Assembly (NCBI GenBank): GCA_008360975.2
Contig: VLJF02000892.1
Coordinates: 36,156 to 100,155, forward strand
Length of the DNA: 64,000 nucleotides
Direction of reading: 5' to 3'
DNA from: Lichenostomus cassidix
Taxonomy: Eukaryota; Chordata; Aves; Passeriformes; Meliphagidae
Both the position numbers and the translations under genes were made by a program. The notes beneath the pieces are model-generated. The model saw nothing but the letters and a program-made list of their open reading frames with translations. It did not search any database and was not told where the DNA came from. Of the stretch, positions 31,759 to 44,603 are shown in pieces (the first letter of the stretch is position 1; every line of letters starts with the position of its first letter).

Positions 31759-33540
31759 TCCCTAGCAGACCCGCTGGTTAAAATTAAGCTAGGGGAACAG
31801 GAGGTGGAGTTTTTGGTGGATACTGGAGCCACATTCTCAGTCCTGAATCAAACTTTGAGTCCTATAAGCAGTGATCATATCCAAGTTATTGGGGCCATGG
31901 GGAAAACTGAAAATGCCTGCTTTTTGAGACCTTTAAAATTTACGTTAGGCAAGAAAATGGGAATACACCAATTTTTATATCTTCCAAATTCACCAAAACC
32001 CCTATTAGGCAGAGATCTACTAACCTGGTTAGAAGCAAAAATAGAATTCACAGAACAAGGAATGAGACTACAGGTCCCTGAGGAAAAATTAATTATGGCT
32101 TTAAGCCTAGCAAATATCCCTGAAAAAGAAGAAATACCCATAGATAGTGAAATAACCGATCAAGTGTTCCCCTTAGTATGGGATGTCAAAATTCCAGGAA
32201 GATCAAAACAGGCTTCCCCAATGGTTATTGAACTGCTGGAAGGAGTGCAGCCAGTATCAGTAAAACAATATCCACTAAGGCATGAAGCACGGGTAGGAAT
32301 AGAACCAATAATTGCTAAATTTATTGATCAAGGGTTGTTGAGAGAATGTAGGTCTGCCTACAATACCCCAATTCTACCAGTGCAAAAGCCAAACGGAAGT
32401 TACAGATTAGTACAGGACCTGAGGGCAATAAATGCAATAACAAAAACACTACATCCGGTAGTGTCTAACCCTTACACCTTGCTTACAAAATTGCAAAGTG
32501 ACTGGGTGTGGTTTTCAATTTTAGATAGAAAAGATGCTTTCTTTTGTCTGCCATTAGCTGAAAGCAGTCAGGAAATTTTTGCCTTTGAATGGGAAAACCC
32601 CAAAACAGGGAGAAAAAGCCAACTTACATGGACCGTATTGCCACAAGGATTCAAAAATAGCCCCACGATATTTGGAGATCAATTAGCTAAAGAACTGGAA
32701 GGCCGGACACCGCCCCTTGGGGAAGGTACACTTCTGCAGTATGTTGACGACCTACTAATAGCAACAAGGACTCGTGAAGACTGCAAGAATTGGACAGGAA
32801 GCCTTTTAAATTTTCTGGGACTAAGTGGATATAGGGTCTCTCCTGAGAAGGCTCAGTTGGTCCTCCAGAAAGTTACATATCTGGGATATGAATTGGCGGG
32901 AGGAGAGAGAGCCTTGGGAAACAACAGGAAGGAGGCAATCTGTCAAATGCCCCAGCCAACTACAGTCAAAGAACTGAAAACCTTTCTGGGCATGACAGGA
33001 TGGTGTAGGTTGTGGATCCCTCATTTATGGGTTGATTGTGAAACCCCTGTACCTGCTCCTAAAGGAAACCAAGAGGACCTACCTATGCTGGACACCAGAG
33101 ACTAATAATGCATTTGTAACTCTGAAACGTGAGCTAATGCAAGCCTCGGCATTGGGTATACCAGATATCACTAAACCTTTTCTGTTGTTCTCACATGAGA
33201 GGCAAGGACTGGCGTTGGGACTTTTGGCACAGAAGCTGGGACCCTACAAAAGGCCAGTGGCTTATTTCTCCAAGCAATTGGATGTGATCAGCCGAGGATG
33301 GCCCGCCTGCCTGCGTGCAGTGGCAGCTGTGATCCTGAACATAGAAGAAGCCCGCAAGTTCACAATGGGCCAGAAGATAACTGTTTTTGTCTCTCATACA
33401 GTGTGAGCAGTGCTCACGCAGAAAGAAAATCACTGGTTAACCCCATCTCGCTTTCTCAAATATCAAGCTGTCCTAGCAGAATCAGAGGATGTGAGTATCC
33501 AGGTAACCAACATCTTAAATCCAGCAGCTTACCTCCAGGG
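31741..33540 (+). pseudogene. pol: ERV-B protease and reverse transcriptase (right-arm copy)
   Basis: Mirror of 16794-18593. Open frame 31804-33105 with DTG at about 31819, YVDD at 32740-32751 (residues 313-316), a frameshift near 33035, and continuation in 33032-33406 to a TGA. No difference from the left copy is seen. Confidence 0.88.
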
Positions 33541-34079
33541 CAGAGCTACCGAAGAACCTGTATAACATGACTGCATTGAAACCATGGAGGCAGTTTACTC
33601 CAGCCGCCCAGACCTGAAGGACTCTCCGCTGGAAGATGCGGAAAACTGGTTCACTGATGGGAGCAGTTATGTCAGAGATGGTAAGCGCCTTGCTGGGTAT
33701 GCAGTTAACAACCACAGATGCCGTCATTGAAGCAAAACCGTTACCCGTGGGGACATCTGCTCAAAAGGCTGAGATAATAGCTCTAACTCGAGCCTTGGCA
33801 CTAGCCGAAGGAAAGCCTGTCAACATTTGGACTGATTCAAGGTATGCTTTTGGGGTGGTACACGCTCACAGGGCTATCTGGAAGGAGAGGGGTTTATTAA
33901 CCTCGCAGAAGAAAGAAGTCAAGCATGCTACTGAAATCTTACGATTGCTAGAAGCAGTGCTGAAACCTTCAAAAGTGGCTATAATTCATTGTAAAGGGCA
34001 CTCCCAGGGGAACACCATCCCTGAACTGGGAAATGCTATGGCAGACAAAACAGCAAAGGCAGTGGCTGGTATGGTTTAA
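33541..34079 (+). pseudogene. ERV-B RNase H (right-arm copy)
   Basis: Mirror of 16255-16793, with the same frameshift between the first catalytic Asp motif and the rest. Confidence 0.8.
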
Positions 34080-34151
34080 ATACAAGCCCTAGCTCTAATA
34101 CCTTCTAGCATCCTTAGGGGTGAGAAACCCCTACCACATGACACTGATGAT

Positions 34152-35165
34152 TTGAATTGGATACAAAAAGAGAAAGGACAAATAGGAGCAGATGGGTGGG
34201 CTAGAATAGAGAATCTCCTGGTCATACCCAGAAAATTGTTAAAGTTATTTATCCAAAGTGAACATTCCAAAACACATTGGGGAGTTAAAAACAACCCTAA
34301 TACCACTGTTAGGCAAAACACTGGAACAATCCTCAAAGGAGCCTTACCAGGGGACGTATGGCAAATTGACTTTTCTGAATTACCTAGAAAAGGGGGATAC
34401 AAATACCTTTTAGTCCTCACAGACACTTTCTCAGGTTGGCCGGAAGCCTTCCCTTGTAGAACAAATAAAGCTAGAGAAGTTGTTAAAGCCTTAGTACGAG
34501 AAATTATTTCACGATTTGGGGTACCCAGGGAAATTAATTCTGATAGGGGATCACACTTTGTAGCTCAGGTGGTGCAGGGAGTAAGTAATCTACTAGGCAT
34601 ACGCTGGCAACTACATACACCATACAGGCCACAGGCAAATGGACAAGTAGAAAAGATGAATCACTTAATAAAGCAACAATTAGCCAAAATTTGTCAAGAA
34701 ACCAACTTATATTGGTATCAGGCTCTGCCCATGGCTTTGCTAAGAATTAGGGTAAAACCATGGCTCAAGGAAAAACTGAGTCCCTTTGAAATTTTGTATG
34801 GAAGGCCCTATGGAACAAATGTGATTCACAATGACAGTGTGGCTCTGGTAGGGCAAAGTTATCTAATAGATTATGTAAAACATTTAGGTCAAAAATTACA
34901 ATCAATATACACTACCGTTGTTAATTGTAAACCCCCACCACCTGATAAACCCTTTCATAATGTGAATCCTGGGGATTGGGTTTATGTTAAGTCTCTTTCA
35001 GGAAATCCACTCCAGGAAAAGTGGGAAGGACCTTATCAAACGTTGCTGGTGACTCATACAGCAATTAAAGTACAGGGAAAATCGACTTGGATCCATTATA
35101 CCAGGACCAAACTTGCACCAAGACCAGAGTGGGAGACAAGAAGAACAGGACCTCTGCGCCTTTAA
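34152..35165 (+). pseudogene. ERV-B integrase (right-arm copy)
   Basis: Mirror of 15169-16182. The 337-codon frame keeps the D, D, E core but lacks the CxxC half of the zinc domain. Confidence 0.82.
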
Positions 35166-35588
35166 ATACGAAAGATCAATACAACATGATCTGGACCATG
35201 CTAGTGACACTGGTAATTGGGGCAGGTGCATGGGACCAAAATGCATACCTTCGATTAATGGACAGTTATAAATACAAGCTGCTGCAGTTACAAAATACAA
35301 ACATTGCATCAGATCACATTGGATGACACTTCTTGAGGGTTTAAAGAGATATAGGACAAACTTATAGCATGGTTACCCAACTTAACCTGGCTTAAACAAT
35401 TGTTTGTGATAGTTATTTGTATTTTTGCATTGTCACTTACTGTTTGTATTAGTAGTTATTGTTGTATAATATTATGTACTTAGAATTGCGATGCTTATGC
35501 TCAATGGCAAAAGTACAAACTTAGATATAAAATAGAGAAAGGTATTTACTTTCATGACATACAAGATTTGTAAAGAATTACAAATTAC
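35166..35588 (+). pseudogene. env: ERV-B env remnant (right-arm copy)
   Basis: Mirror of 14746-15168: a signal-peptide-like hydrophobic run, then non-coding sequence up to the polypurine tract at 35589-35606. Confidence 0.6.
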
Positions 35589-35606
35589 AAAAAGAAAAGG
35601 GGGGAT

Positions 35607-36129
35607 TGAGAAAGATATGGTCAAATAGAAAACCCAAATCTATTTGCACTTCAATCATCCTTGTTTCTCTGAGCTTTTGCCCCCCTTCCACCAGCACAGC
35701 CCCTGTCCAGAGCTGAAGGCTGAACTCTTAATTCAAATTCAAATTGTAGCTAACAGCTCTGGCCTGATGGCTTATCAGCTAAACATGCATTTGAAACCAG
35801 CACAGAAACCGCTGAATCATCCCATGAAAGACCTTCACCCTGGAGGGGGTTTTGGGGGTCTCCAAAGACCACCAGGACATACAGAGAATGCATGGTGCAC
35901 ATGCTAATGATATTAATGACTTCCAAGAAATGATTTGTATAACCACTCCTATCCTGAAGAATGTAATGAATATTCATGAATTTTACCCATAATACTGTGC
36001 CTTTGGAGGTACTGAGGTGTGTGTGTTTGGTGGAAACAATTCCCCCACACCCGGTGCATCGAATAAAGCATATACCCATTTCTCTGACTTGGTCTCTGAA
36101 GTGTCTCTGGGCTCGATTAGGGCGAATCA
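35607..36129 (+). mobile_element. ERV-B 3' LTR (right-arm copy)
   Basis: Mirror of 14205-14727, followed by one copy of the target duplication (GTAT, 36130-36133). The other duplication copy is missing here because the palindrome ends inside ERV-B. Confidence 0.92.
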
Positions 36130-37290
36130 GTATAGTGAGCACAAAGGCTGTGGCCATATTAGCAATAGGGTCATAGGTGAAGTTTACTAGGGTCCACCAA
36201 GATTGAAACTTCTAGGTTAGTGGCATTGTCCTAAATAACTTTGCGAATTTCAATGGGGAAAGTGCCTTCACTTCCTTCTCTTATAATTAAGGCAGCTGGT
36301 GACTGCATGTATACAACTAAGGGCCAGGGATACATTGTCTTGGGCTATACCAAGTGCATTTGTTATTCATTTATGGTCTTGCTCTTCAATTTCTTCTCAT
36401 TTTGGTAATGCTTTTGAAACTTGCCACTGCTCATTTCCTAATGCTAATAGAGAAGACTGTAGGGGCTGTCTTAATTTTACTAAATCACCAGTTACAGTGG
36501 CCAATTTATTCATTAATATTTCTGAGTCAATTCCATTTAGAACCTCCAATCTAGTCCCCAACACTCCAGTTAAATCTTTGTATTCTGCTCCTGGAGGGCA
36601 CTTGTTTCTGCAGCCAGGTTGTCTAGCCTTTGAAGGATGTTTGTAGGAAAGGAGGACATGTTGGTTGGATTTCAGAAACATTGATTTGCATTAACAGTTC
36701 AACATGTTTAAGAGACCACTCTGGGTTAAACAACAACTGCTGTTGACCCGTGTTCCTTATTACATATGGGCCAGTTTCATAAATTTTGGGTTCAAGTTTA
36801 GGTGGTGTGGTTTGGATTTGGGCTTGAGTGCTGGCATAGGTTGTAACAGGTCCAGCTATAGCATTTATTTTAAATTTGAACGAGAGCCCATTCGTGTCCT
36901 TGTCCCAAAGACAAACCACGTCAACAGTTTGTACTAATGTAAAGGTGTACCAACAGTCTGATTCTTTTGAACTGGTGCAAACTTCTACATGCTTTTCAAT
37001 AGGGGTAGCTGAGACACTTATTTGGGTTGCTTTTTCATGGGTAGTTTCATTAATTATTTGACAACTTATTTTAATTACTTCTCTTATAGTCCCCTGAAGT
37101 TGCCACAATGTTTGTTTTTTCTATTCTTGTCTTGAATACACTTGATTTTCATGCATAACTACAGTTAATAGATTTAAACCTTTTATATTAGAATATTTCC
37201 CCATGGATTCTGTAAACTGCTTAAAGGCTTGGGACCAAGGTCACTCAGTATCATCTTGGCTAGAAGTACTCCCTCATCCCTAGATTATAA
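36130..37290 (-). pseudogene. env: ERV-A env, first part (right-arm copy)
   Basis: Mirror of 13044-14204; longest open piece 37108-36623. The second part of env has no counterpart in this arm. Confidence 0.65.
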
Positions 37291-38454
37291 TTATGATCGT
37301 GAGAAAAATAATTTTCCTGGTTGTACTTGCGTGACTTTCCATGGGGAATAATGGGCTTTCTTCACTTGGGTATGATGAATCCAGGCGTTCTGTTCCTTGA
37401 CTTTAATTGCGGTGAAAGTGGTGAGGAGTACCTGAAATGGCCCTTCCCACTGTGGCTCCAGAGTTTTTTCTGCAAGAGACTTAACATATACATAATCCCC
37501 AGGTTGAATATCATGTACAGGCCCATCTAAACCTTGGTTTCGGGTTCCGGCCACATGTTTCTCAATCCTTTTGAGTTGCTTGCTTAAAGCTACCATATAG
37601 GTGGTCATTATTTTTTCCCTAATTGGGGTAGATATTCGTTTTTGTATTCCGTATGGTCTCCCATAGAGTATTTCAAAGGGGCTTAACTGTTCCTTAGTTC
37701 TGGATTTAGTCCGAATTCGTAGCAATGCAAGTGGGAGAGATTGGGGCTAGGGTAAATTGGCTTCTTGCCCTAGCCTCACAATCTGTTGCTTGATTAGATG
37801 GTTCATTTTTTCTACTTGGCCACTCGATTGAGGGTGGTATGGGGTGTGGAGTTTCCATTTTATGCCTAATTGGCAGCTGATTTGCTGCACCACCCTTGCA
37901 ATAAAGTGGGGTCCTCTGTCTGAGGATATTGTGGCTGGAACTCCAAAGCATGGTATTATTTTTTGTAGCAATACTTTAGTTACTTCCCGGGCCTTAGCGG
38001 TTCTGGTGGGGAAGGCTTCTGGCCACCCTGAAAGGGTATTTGTTAATACCAACAAATATCGATACCCCCCTTTTCTTGGAAGTTCCGTGAAATCAATTTG
38101 CCACTGCTGTCTAGGCCCATGGCCCCTCTCAATTTGACCAAGTTTTAATTTGCGGGTAATTTTGGGTTTAGTCTGGAGGCAAAGGTCACACTGCCTGGTT
38201 ACTTGTTTGATGGTATCTTGTAATTTCCTGGCAATAATCTTATCAATTAAATATTTATATAGAGCATCTACTCTCCAGTGTGTTTTCTGATGTTCTTCCC
38301 TAATTAATGACTACAATGAATGAGAAGGGATTACTATTCTTTCATCTGCTGTAATAGCCCATCCTTCTCGGTTGTATGTTCCTTTCTCACTTTTAATTAA
38401 CTTTCTATCTTTTTTGTTATATTTTGGCTTACCTTCTAGGGAGACTTGCCCATC
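37291..38454 (-). pseudogene. ERV-A integrase (right-arm copy)
   Basis: Mirror of 11880-13043, with the same two TAG stops and the same complete set of zinc-domain and D, D, E residues. Confidence 0.85.
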
Positions 38455-38459
38455 TGGGA

Positions 38460-38957
38460 TCAAAGCTCTTCGGTTGTTACCTCACCTTTTGCTGCTTCTT
38501 TTGCCTCTCTGTCCACCAGCTCATTTCCTTCCGCCAATTCAGAGCTCACCTTTTGGTGTGCCTTGATGTGCATGATGGCTACCTTCTCAGGTAGCTGGAC
38601 TGCTTCTAACAGCCACAGTATTTCTTGTGCATGTTTGATGTTTTTCTCTTGTGAGTTCAACAATCTTCTTTCTTTCCAAATGGCTCCATGTGCATGTACA
38701 ACTCTAAATGCATATCATGAGTCTGTATAGATGTTTATTTTCTTTCTTTCTGCTATTTCCAGAGCACAGATTAGAGCAATTAGCTTTCTGTGCAGAGGTG
38801 TTTGTTGGCAAAGGTCCAGATCCTATTACCTCTTTGCAGGTGGTAAGTGCATACCCAGCATGTCGCTTCCCACTGATGACGTAGCTGCTCCCATCAGTGA
38901 ACCAGGTTTCTGCATCATCTAAAGGGGTATCCTTCAGATCTGGACGACTGGAGTATG
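38460..38957 (-). pseudogene. ERV-A RNase H, distal part (right-arm copy)
   Basis: Mirror of 11377-11874, equally frameshifted. Confidence 0.75.
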
Positions 38958-38963
38958 TGGCCT

Positions 38964-39376
38964 TGTGGGGAATTAGCTAATAGAAAAAGAACATACAGAC
39001 TTAAATAAGCTGTTTCTTAACACTTAACAAGCCGCTTCTTAACAATAGCCATATTCAGCCAACTATTAATTAGAGACCTGCGTCCAATCAGCGATCTAGG
39101 TCACCATGACTTTCCTGCAACATAGAAGTCGTGGGAGCCGTCGAGAATGCGTTAATTGGTAACAAATATGCAGAAATCAAGCGTTATAGATAAACATAGA
39201 TACATGTTAAGGCAAGTAGCCAAACTTAGGGCGTGGAAGTATATAACCAATAGTATTGTATGATTACAGAATATGCATGATTTAGTTAACTACACGATAA
39301 AACTGTATACTGTAGATCAATAAACGGAAGCTTGTAGTAAATCCATATTGGATTGTCAAGCCTCCGTGTCTCGGCA
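38964..39376 (+). mobile_element. Solo LTR in ERV-A RNase H (right-arm copy)
   Basis: Mirror of 10958-11370 with its 6-bp duplication (TGGCCT at 38958-38963 and 39377-39382). Its presence in both arms dates the insertion before the last exchange between arms. Confidence 0.88.
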
Positions 39377-41174
39377 TGGCCTCAATGGATTTCAGACAAT
39401 CGTGGTGTACCAGTTCTCCTTCATTTCCACAGAGAAAAGAAGCTGGGTTGACAATGTTAGTTACCACTATTTCTACATCATCTTGTTCCACCATGATTGC
39501 TTGGTATTTCAGGAACCTCTGTGGGGAAAGCCAGCGGCCACCTTTCATTTCCAGCACTGTGGACACTGTGTGGGACACTAGCACAGTCATTTTCTGGCCC
39601 AGGGTGAATTTCCGTGCCTTATAATTGTTCATCATGACTGCCGCAACAGCCCTGAGGCACCCTGGCCATCCTTTGGCTGCTGCATCTAGCTGCTTAGACA
39701 AATAAGCAACTGCCCGTCGATACAGACCCAGGTCCTGTGCTAAGATTTCCCAATTTCCATGGGAAAACAGAAAGAATGGTTTACTCACGTCTGGAAGTCC
39801 TAGAGCTGGAGCTGACATGAGGGCATTCTTCAGCTGGTCGAAGGCCTGTGTGGCCTCTTTTGTCCACTGAAGATCTCTCTGTTCTGTGTTTATGAGAGCA
39901 TATAGGGGCTTCACAAGTAAACCATAACTAGAAACCCAAAGTCGACACCATCCTGTCATTCCCAAGAATGTTCTGAGTTCTTTCACAGTTTGAGGTTTTT
40001 GGATCTGGCAGATGGCCTCTTTGCGGTCTTGTCCTAAAGTTCTCTGTCCTGCACTGATTTCATAGCCGAAATAGACTACCTTTTTTTTCATTACTTGGGC
40101 CTTTTTCTTGGAAACTCGATATCCCTGTAGTCCTAGAAAGTTTAGCAGACTTACTGTCCAGGCAAGACAGGCCTCTTCAGTCTTGGTAGCTATTAAGAGG
40201 TCATCCACATACTGCAAAAGTTTTCCTTCTGATGGCGGGGCTTCTCAGGATTCTATGTCCTTAGCAAATTGGCCTCCAAATATGGTAGGACTAATTTTGA
40301 ATCCCTGAAACAACACTGTCCTGGTGAGCTGAGTTTTACGTCCACTATTAGGGCTTTCCCATTCAAAGGCGAATATTCTCTGGCTGGCTTCATGGAGAGG
40401 GAGGCAAAAGAAGGCATCTTTCAAATCTAGAACAGTAAACCAGGTTAACTCCAGTGTTAATTCAGTTAATAAGGTATATGGATTTGCCACCACAGGGTAG
40501 AGGTCCTCTGCTCTCTTATTTACAGCCCTTAAGTCCTGCACTACCCAGTATGACCCATCAGGTTTGCGAACAGGTAGTATAGGGGTGTTAAAATCAGACT
40601 GGCATTCTTTCAATAGTCCTAGCTGCAAAACGTTTTCTATTACTGGGCTAATTCCTTCTGTGTCTTCTTTCTTTAAAGGATATTGTTTAACTCTAACTGG
40701 CTGTTTTCCCTCCTTGAGTTTGATTTGTATGGGAGGTGCATTCTTAGCCCTCCCAGGAACACCAGTGGCCCAAACCCCAGGAAATACTTGATTTGTTATT
40801 TCTTCACTAATTTCTTCTTCGGTCTCAGTGGTTGTCAATATTAAGCTTAATATTTCTATATATTGGTGATCATTCATTTCCAGAGTAATTTCTCCATTTT
40901 TAAACATAATGGTTGCTTGCAATTGTTCCAATAAGTCTCTACCTAAGAGTGCTTTTGGAGAGTTGGGCATGTATAAAAACTTATGAATTCCCCGTTGTTT
41001 CCCAAGTTTATGCTTCAGGGGCTTACAGAAATATGCTTTTTCAGGTTGGCCTGTGGCGCCTTTTACCATGACATAATCTTCCCCTATCGGCATCAAAGCT
41101 TTATTCAAGACTGAATAAGTTGCCCCCATATCTACAAGAAACTCTACTTCTTTCTCTTTTTCCCCTAGCTTCAC
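39377..41174 (-). pseudogene. pol: ERV-A pro-pol (right-arm copy)
   Basis: Mirror of 9160-10957: DMG in place of DTG in protease, TGA at 40247-40245, intact YVDD. Confidence 0.88.
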
Positions 41175-41193
41175 TATAACCAGGGGATCTGCT

Positions 41194-42875
41194 AGGGTGG
41201 AATCCCCCTGTCCTCTTACGTCTTTCTTAACATATGCAATTTCTCTCTCCTCAGAGTTATCCCGTTTCTTATTGGGATGTGTATTTTTCTTCTCTGGGCA
41301 CTTATCTTTCTAATGTCCGAATTTCTTGCAGTTTGCACGCTGGTCCTTGTGCAGTCTGGTTTTTCCTTGCCTCTGCTTCCCTTTCTGATTACTCCTTTCT
41401 CTACTCTCTTCCACTTATGTCACTAACTTTTTGACTCTCTCTTTATATTTTGCCTCTTGGTTACTGTACACTCTCCACGCCTCATCCAATAATACCTCTA
41501 AATTCCTGCTCTCAGTTGAACGCAGTTTCTGGAGTTTACGTCTAATGTCCCCCTGTGATTGGCCCAAAAAGAGAGATGTTAATAGTTGTATCTCCACCTC
41601 TTACCCAGGGTCCAGTGTTGTGTTTTTGCGCATAGCATCTTTTAATCGTTCTAGAAAGTCAGTTGGAGACTTGGAGGGGCCTTGCTTGACTGCATACAGT
41701 GCTGACCAGTTAATGGTTTTAGGAATTGCCTTTTCCATGGCTTTCACTATCCACTTCTGATAAGCCTGTAGTTTAGCCATTTCGGCTGTTCTGTTTGGAT
41801 CCCATTTTGGGTCCTGGAGTGGCAAATACTCTTTGTGATCTTCTTGTCATGTTTTGTAATAATCTTTGGCCAAATCCAGTGCCTTTTTCAAAATTAATTG
41901 GTTTTCGGTTTCTGTTACAGCTTCCAATAACAATTGAATATCATTCCAGTCGGGATTATGTTGTTTAATTATAAAACGTAAATGTTTACTTACGATTGTT
42001 GGATCTGCTCTGTAATCTTTTGCAATCCTTTTCCAGGCTTCTATGTCAATGGTAGAAAAAGGCCGCCAGCAAACCCAACAAACCCAAACCCCCCCCTTGA
42101 CCCCCCAAGGGGGCTTGGCGTAGTGGCATCTGGTGGACCCCTGGCTCTTGGATCCGGGGGGCCTCTGATGTCCTATACTGAGTTCCCCTTCTAGTTCTAG
42201 GTGGAGATACAATCTGCTGCCCTCCTCCCCCCTCAGAACCATTCTCTTCCGGTGGAGCTGTAGGAACCGTTTTTCCCCGGTCCCTCTGCACCGGAAGTTG
42301 TGGATACAAGGGGCCTGCAACTGGCACTAGGTCAGCTGGCAAAGCCGGGGGACAAGATGTGGGAAGGTGCTGAAAAACATCCCAATCCTCACTCATTTTC
42401 TTTTTCTCCTCTCTTCCCTCTTCTTCCTTCTTTCTCAAAACATCCTTTATTCCTTCTTCTCCTTTCTTTCCTAACACAAAAACCTTCCCAGCTGCTTGTC
42501 GCAACCATATCTCTCCACATTCCCTTTCAAGCACTCCTTTCCAATTTTCCTCTAAATACAACCACATAATTTGACACAACCAACGTCTATATGTTCCACA
42601 AGGTGGCCATTTAAACCCCTTTGGCAAATCATACCCTGGCCACACAAAAAGCCAATATTCCACCATTGTTTCCTTAGTTATCCCTGTGGGAATGCTTAAC
42701 TCGTCCCAAGATCTCAGCATTCTCCCCAAGGGACTCTCCGGGGGTATTATGGGATCGTCATCCCTTTTTCCAGGACCCTTTCCCCGCTTTACCTTTGCAA
42801 CCCTCCATGGGTGCCCTGTTTTACCTGTGCAACCCTCCATGGGTACCCTCCCAGGTTTACTCCCCAAGATCCCAT
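41194..42875 (-). pseudogene. gag: ERV-A gag (right-arm copy)
   Basis: Mirror of 7459-9140, with the same early frameshift and stops. Confidence 0.8.
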
Positions 42876-43058
42876 TTTACTCACCAGTGACATTTTCTAG
42901 TGGTCATTCCCTGCGGACTCTTCACGGACCTTCTTGGTCCGCCGCTCGTCTGTCTCCTGGACCATCTCGGGTACCCACCAAGGGAAGTTGATCACCAAAA
43001 CTGGGTGAGGCGCACCTTCAGCTCTGCTTGCTGCCTGCTGCCCCCGGATGGTGGAAGG

Positions 43059-43076
43059 ATCCCAGACCGAGCCCCA
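43059..43076 (-). other. ERV-A primer binding site (right-arm copy)
   Basis: Mirror of 7258-7275, tRNA-Pro-like. Confidence 0.65.
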
Positions 43077-43079
43077 TTT

Positions 43080-44002
43080 TGTCGGGAAAATTAATCCATA
43101 AACGCCAGAGGTTTATGTCCAAAAAGGAGACAGAGGAGTCCTGTAACTTTATTCATGAATAAAGGGAAAGGTCATGGGGATTTCCCATGGGGCCTCTCAA
43201 ATTGACAGAGGACGCAGCCTCTTTTATCCTAATTTCCCAGCTGCAGTTCCCTCTCTCTTTCCCCATTGGCTGAGGTACTTGAGAGGTACAGATTTCCCAG
43301 TGTCACCGAATCTGCAGGAAAAAGAAAAACCCTCCAACAACATTTTTAATGTTAGAGAGTCAAGGCATTACTTTATTATCTGGCCAGGATGTTGTTCTGG
43401 CCAGGATGTACCACAGAAATCATCTCATCTACACATAGCCTGGGTGTGCAGAGAGAATCATTCCATGAAACATAGCTTTTACTTGATTTCTCAGATATTT
43501 TATACAGTAAAAATACATAGAAAAGCATTGGGTCAGTGTTCATTGGTCTAAAGTTGAGTAAACCCCTGATATTCAGTCTCTCATTGGATCCGAATTTTCT
43601 CGCCTCTGATGCTAATCAGATTTTTCATTCTTCGGTTTTTCTTATCAGTCCCTTTCCGGACCAGGATGTCTTCAGCCCTGCTGGAGGTGGCATCTGGGGT
43701 AGCTGTTTGTGATAGCCACCATGTCCTGCGGATAGCCACAATATCCTGCGGATGTTCTGTTAATGGCCTTTATCTTTCTGGTTATCTTTGGGGTCACTCC
43801 CAATCTGTTGATATGCTGAGTCCACCAGACCTCATCTGGTAGAACAATGCCCTGAAAGAAACCTAAAATTCTTTTTCCTGGGGTAAAGACAAACAAAACC
43901 TTTGACTAAAGTTATACAAAATTTTTAACCTGATATATTTTCCAACACTGGAACGCCTAATTAATATACATCCCCCCCTAATACAGACACCCCCAATATA
44001 CA
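43080..44002 (-). mobile_element. ERV-A composite 5' LTR (right-arm copy)
   Basis: Mirror of 6332-7254 with both promoter/polyA modules. The purine tract mirror is 44004-44023. Confidence 0.55.
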
Positions 44003-44193
44003 TTCCCCTTTTCTTCTTCTTCTTGTGTCTCTGTTCCTGTAGTTTATTAACACAGTTTTGGGTAAACCTAATTAGGGAAATTCTTATGGAAATCCTACTC
44101 GTTTCTTCTATCTCTTAGTATCCATGTTATCTTACCAGCAGACTCAGGTCTAATTTTTACCAGCCATTTGTTTGTAAATACACTCCCTTATTC

Positions 44194-44603
44194 CTTTCAG
44201 GTTGGACCCCCGGGGTTGGACCCCGCTGTCAAGAAAAGGTACCTTTAAGGGGTTGGACCCCCAGGGGTTGGACCCCACTGTACTGCACCACAGTACTGCT
44301 ATTTTTGTTCTGTCTGTCATTATTTAAAGTATAAATCATATATAAACCGTTGGATTGGAGTATCTGGAGGGGGGCAGATTGTATTATTGAAGGGAAAAGA
44401 TTTTAGCTACTGAATTGAGAACACCCAGACCCCAACACCTTTCTAATGTTGCTCCATTTGATTTTGCTTTTGAAATCCTGTGTTTTGTGTGTGGAAAGAG
44501 TTGTGAAGCTTGGACTTAGTGCACTTGTATTAATTGTGAGAGGAAGTGATATTGTCTATTTGCTCATGTGCTTTTGAAATTTTTTTGAATGTGTGTGCAT
44601 GTA
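44194..44603 (+). other. ERV-B-like leader fragment (right-arm copy)
   Basis: Mirror of 5731-6140. The GGGGTTGGACCCC cluster is at 44198-44276 and reads in the sense orientation here. Confidence 0.6.
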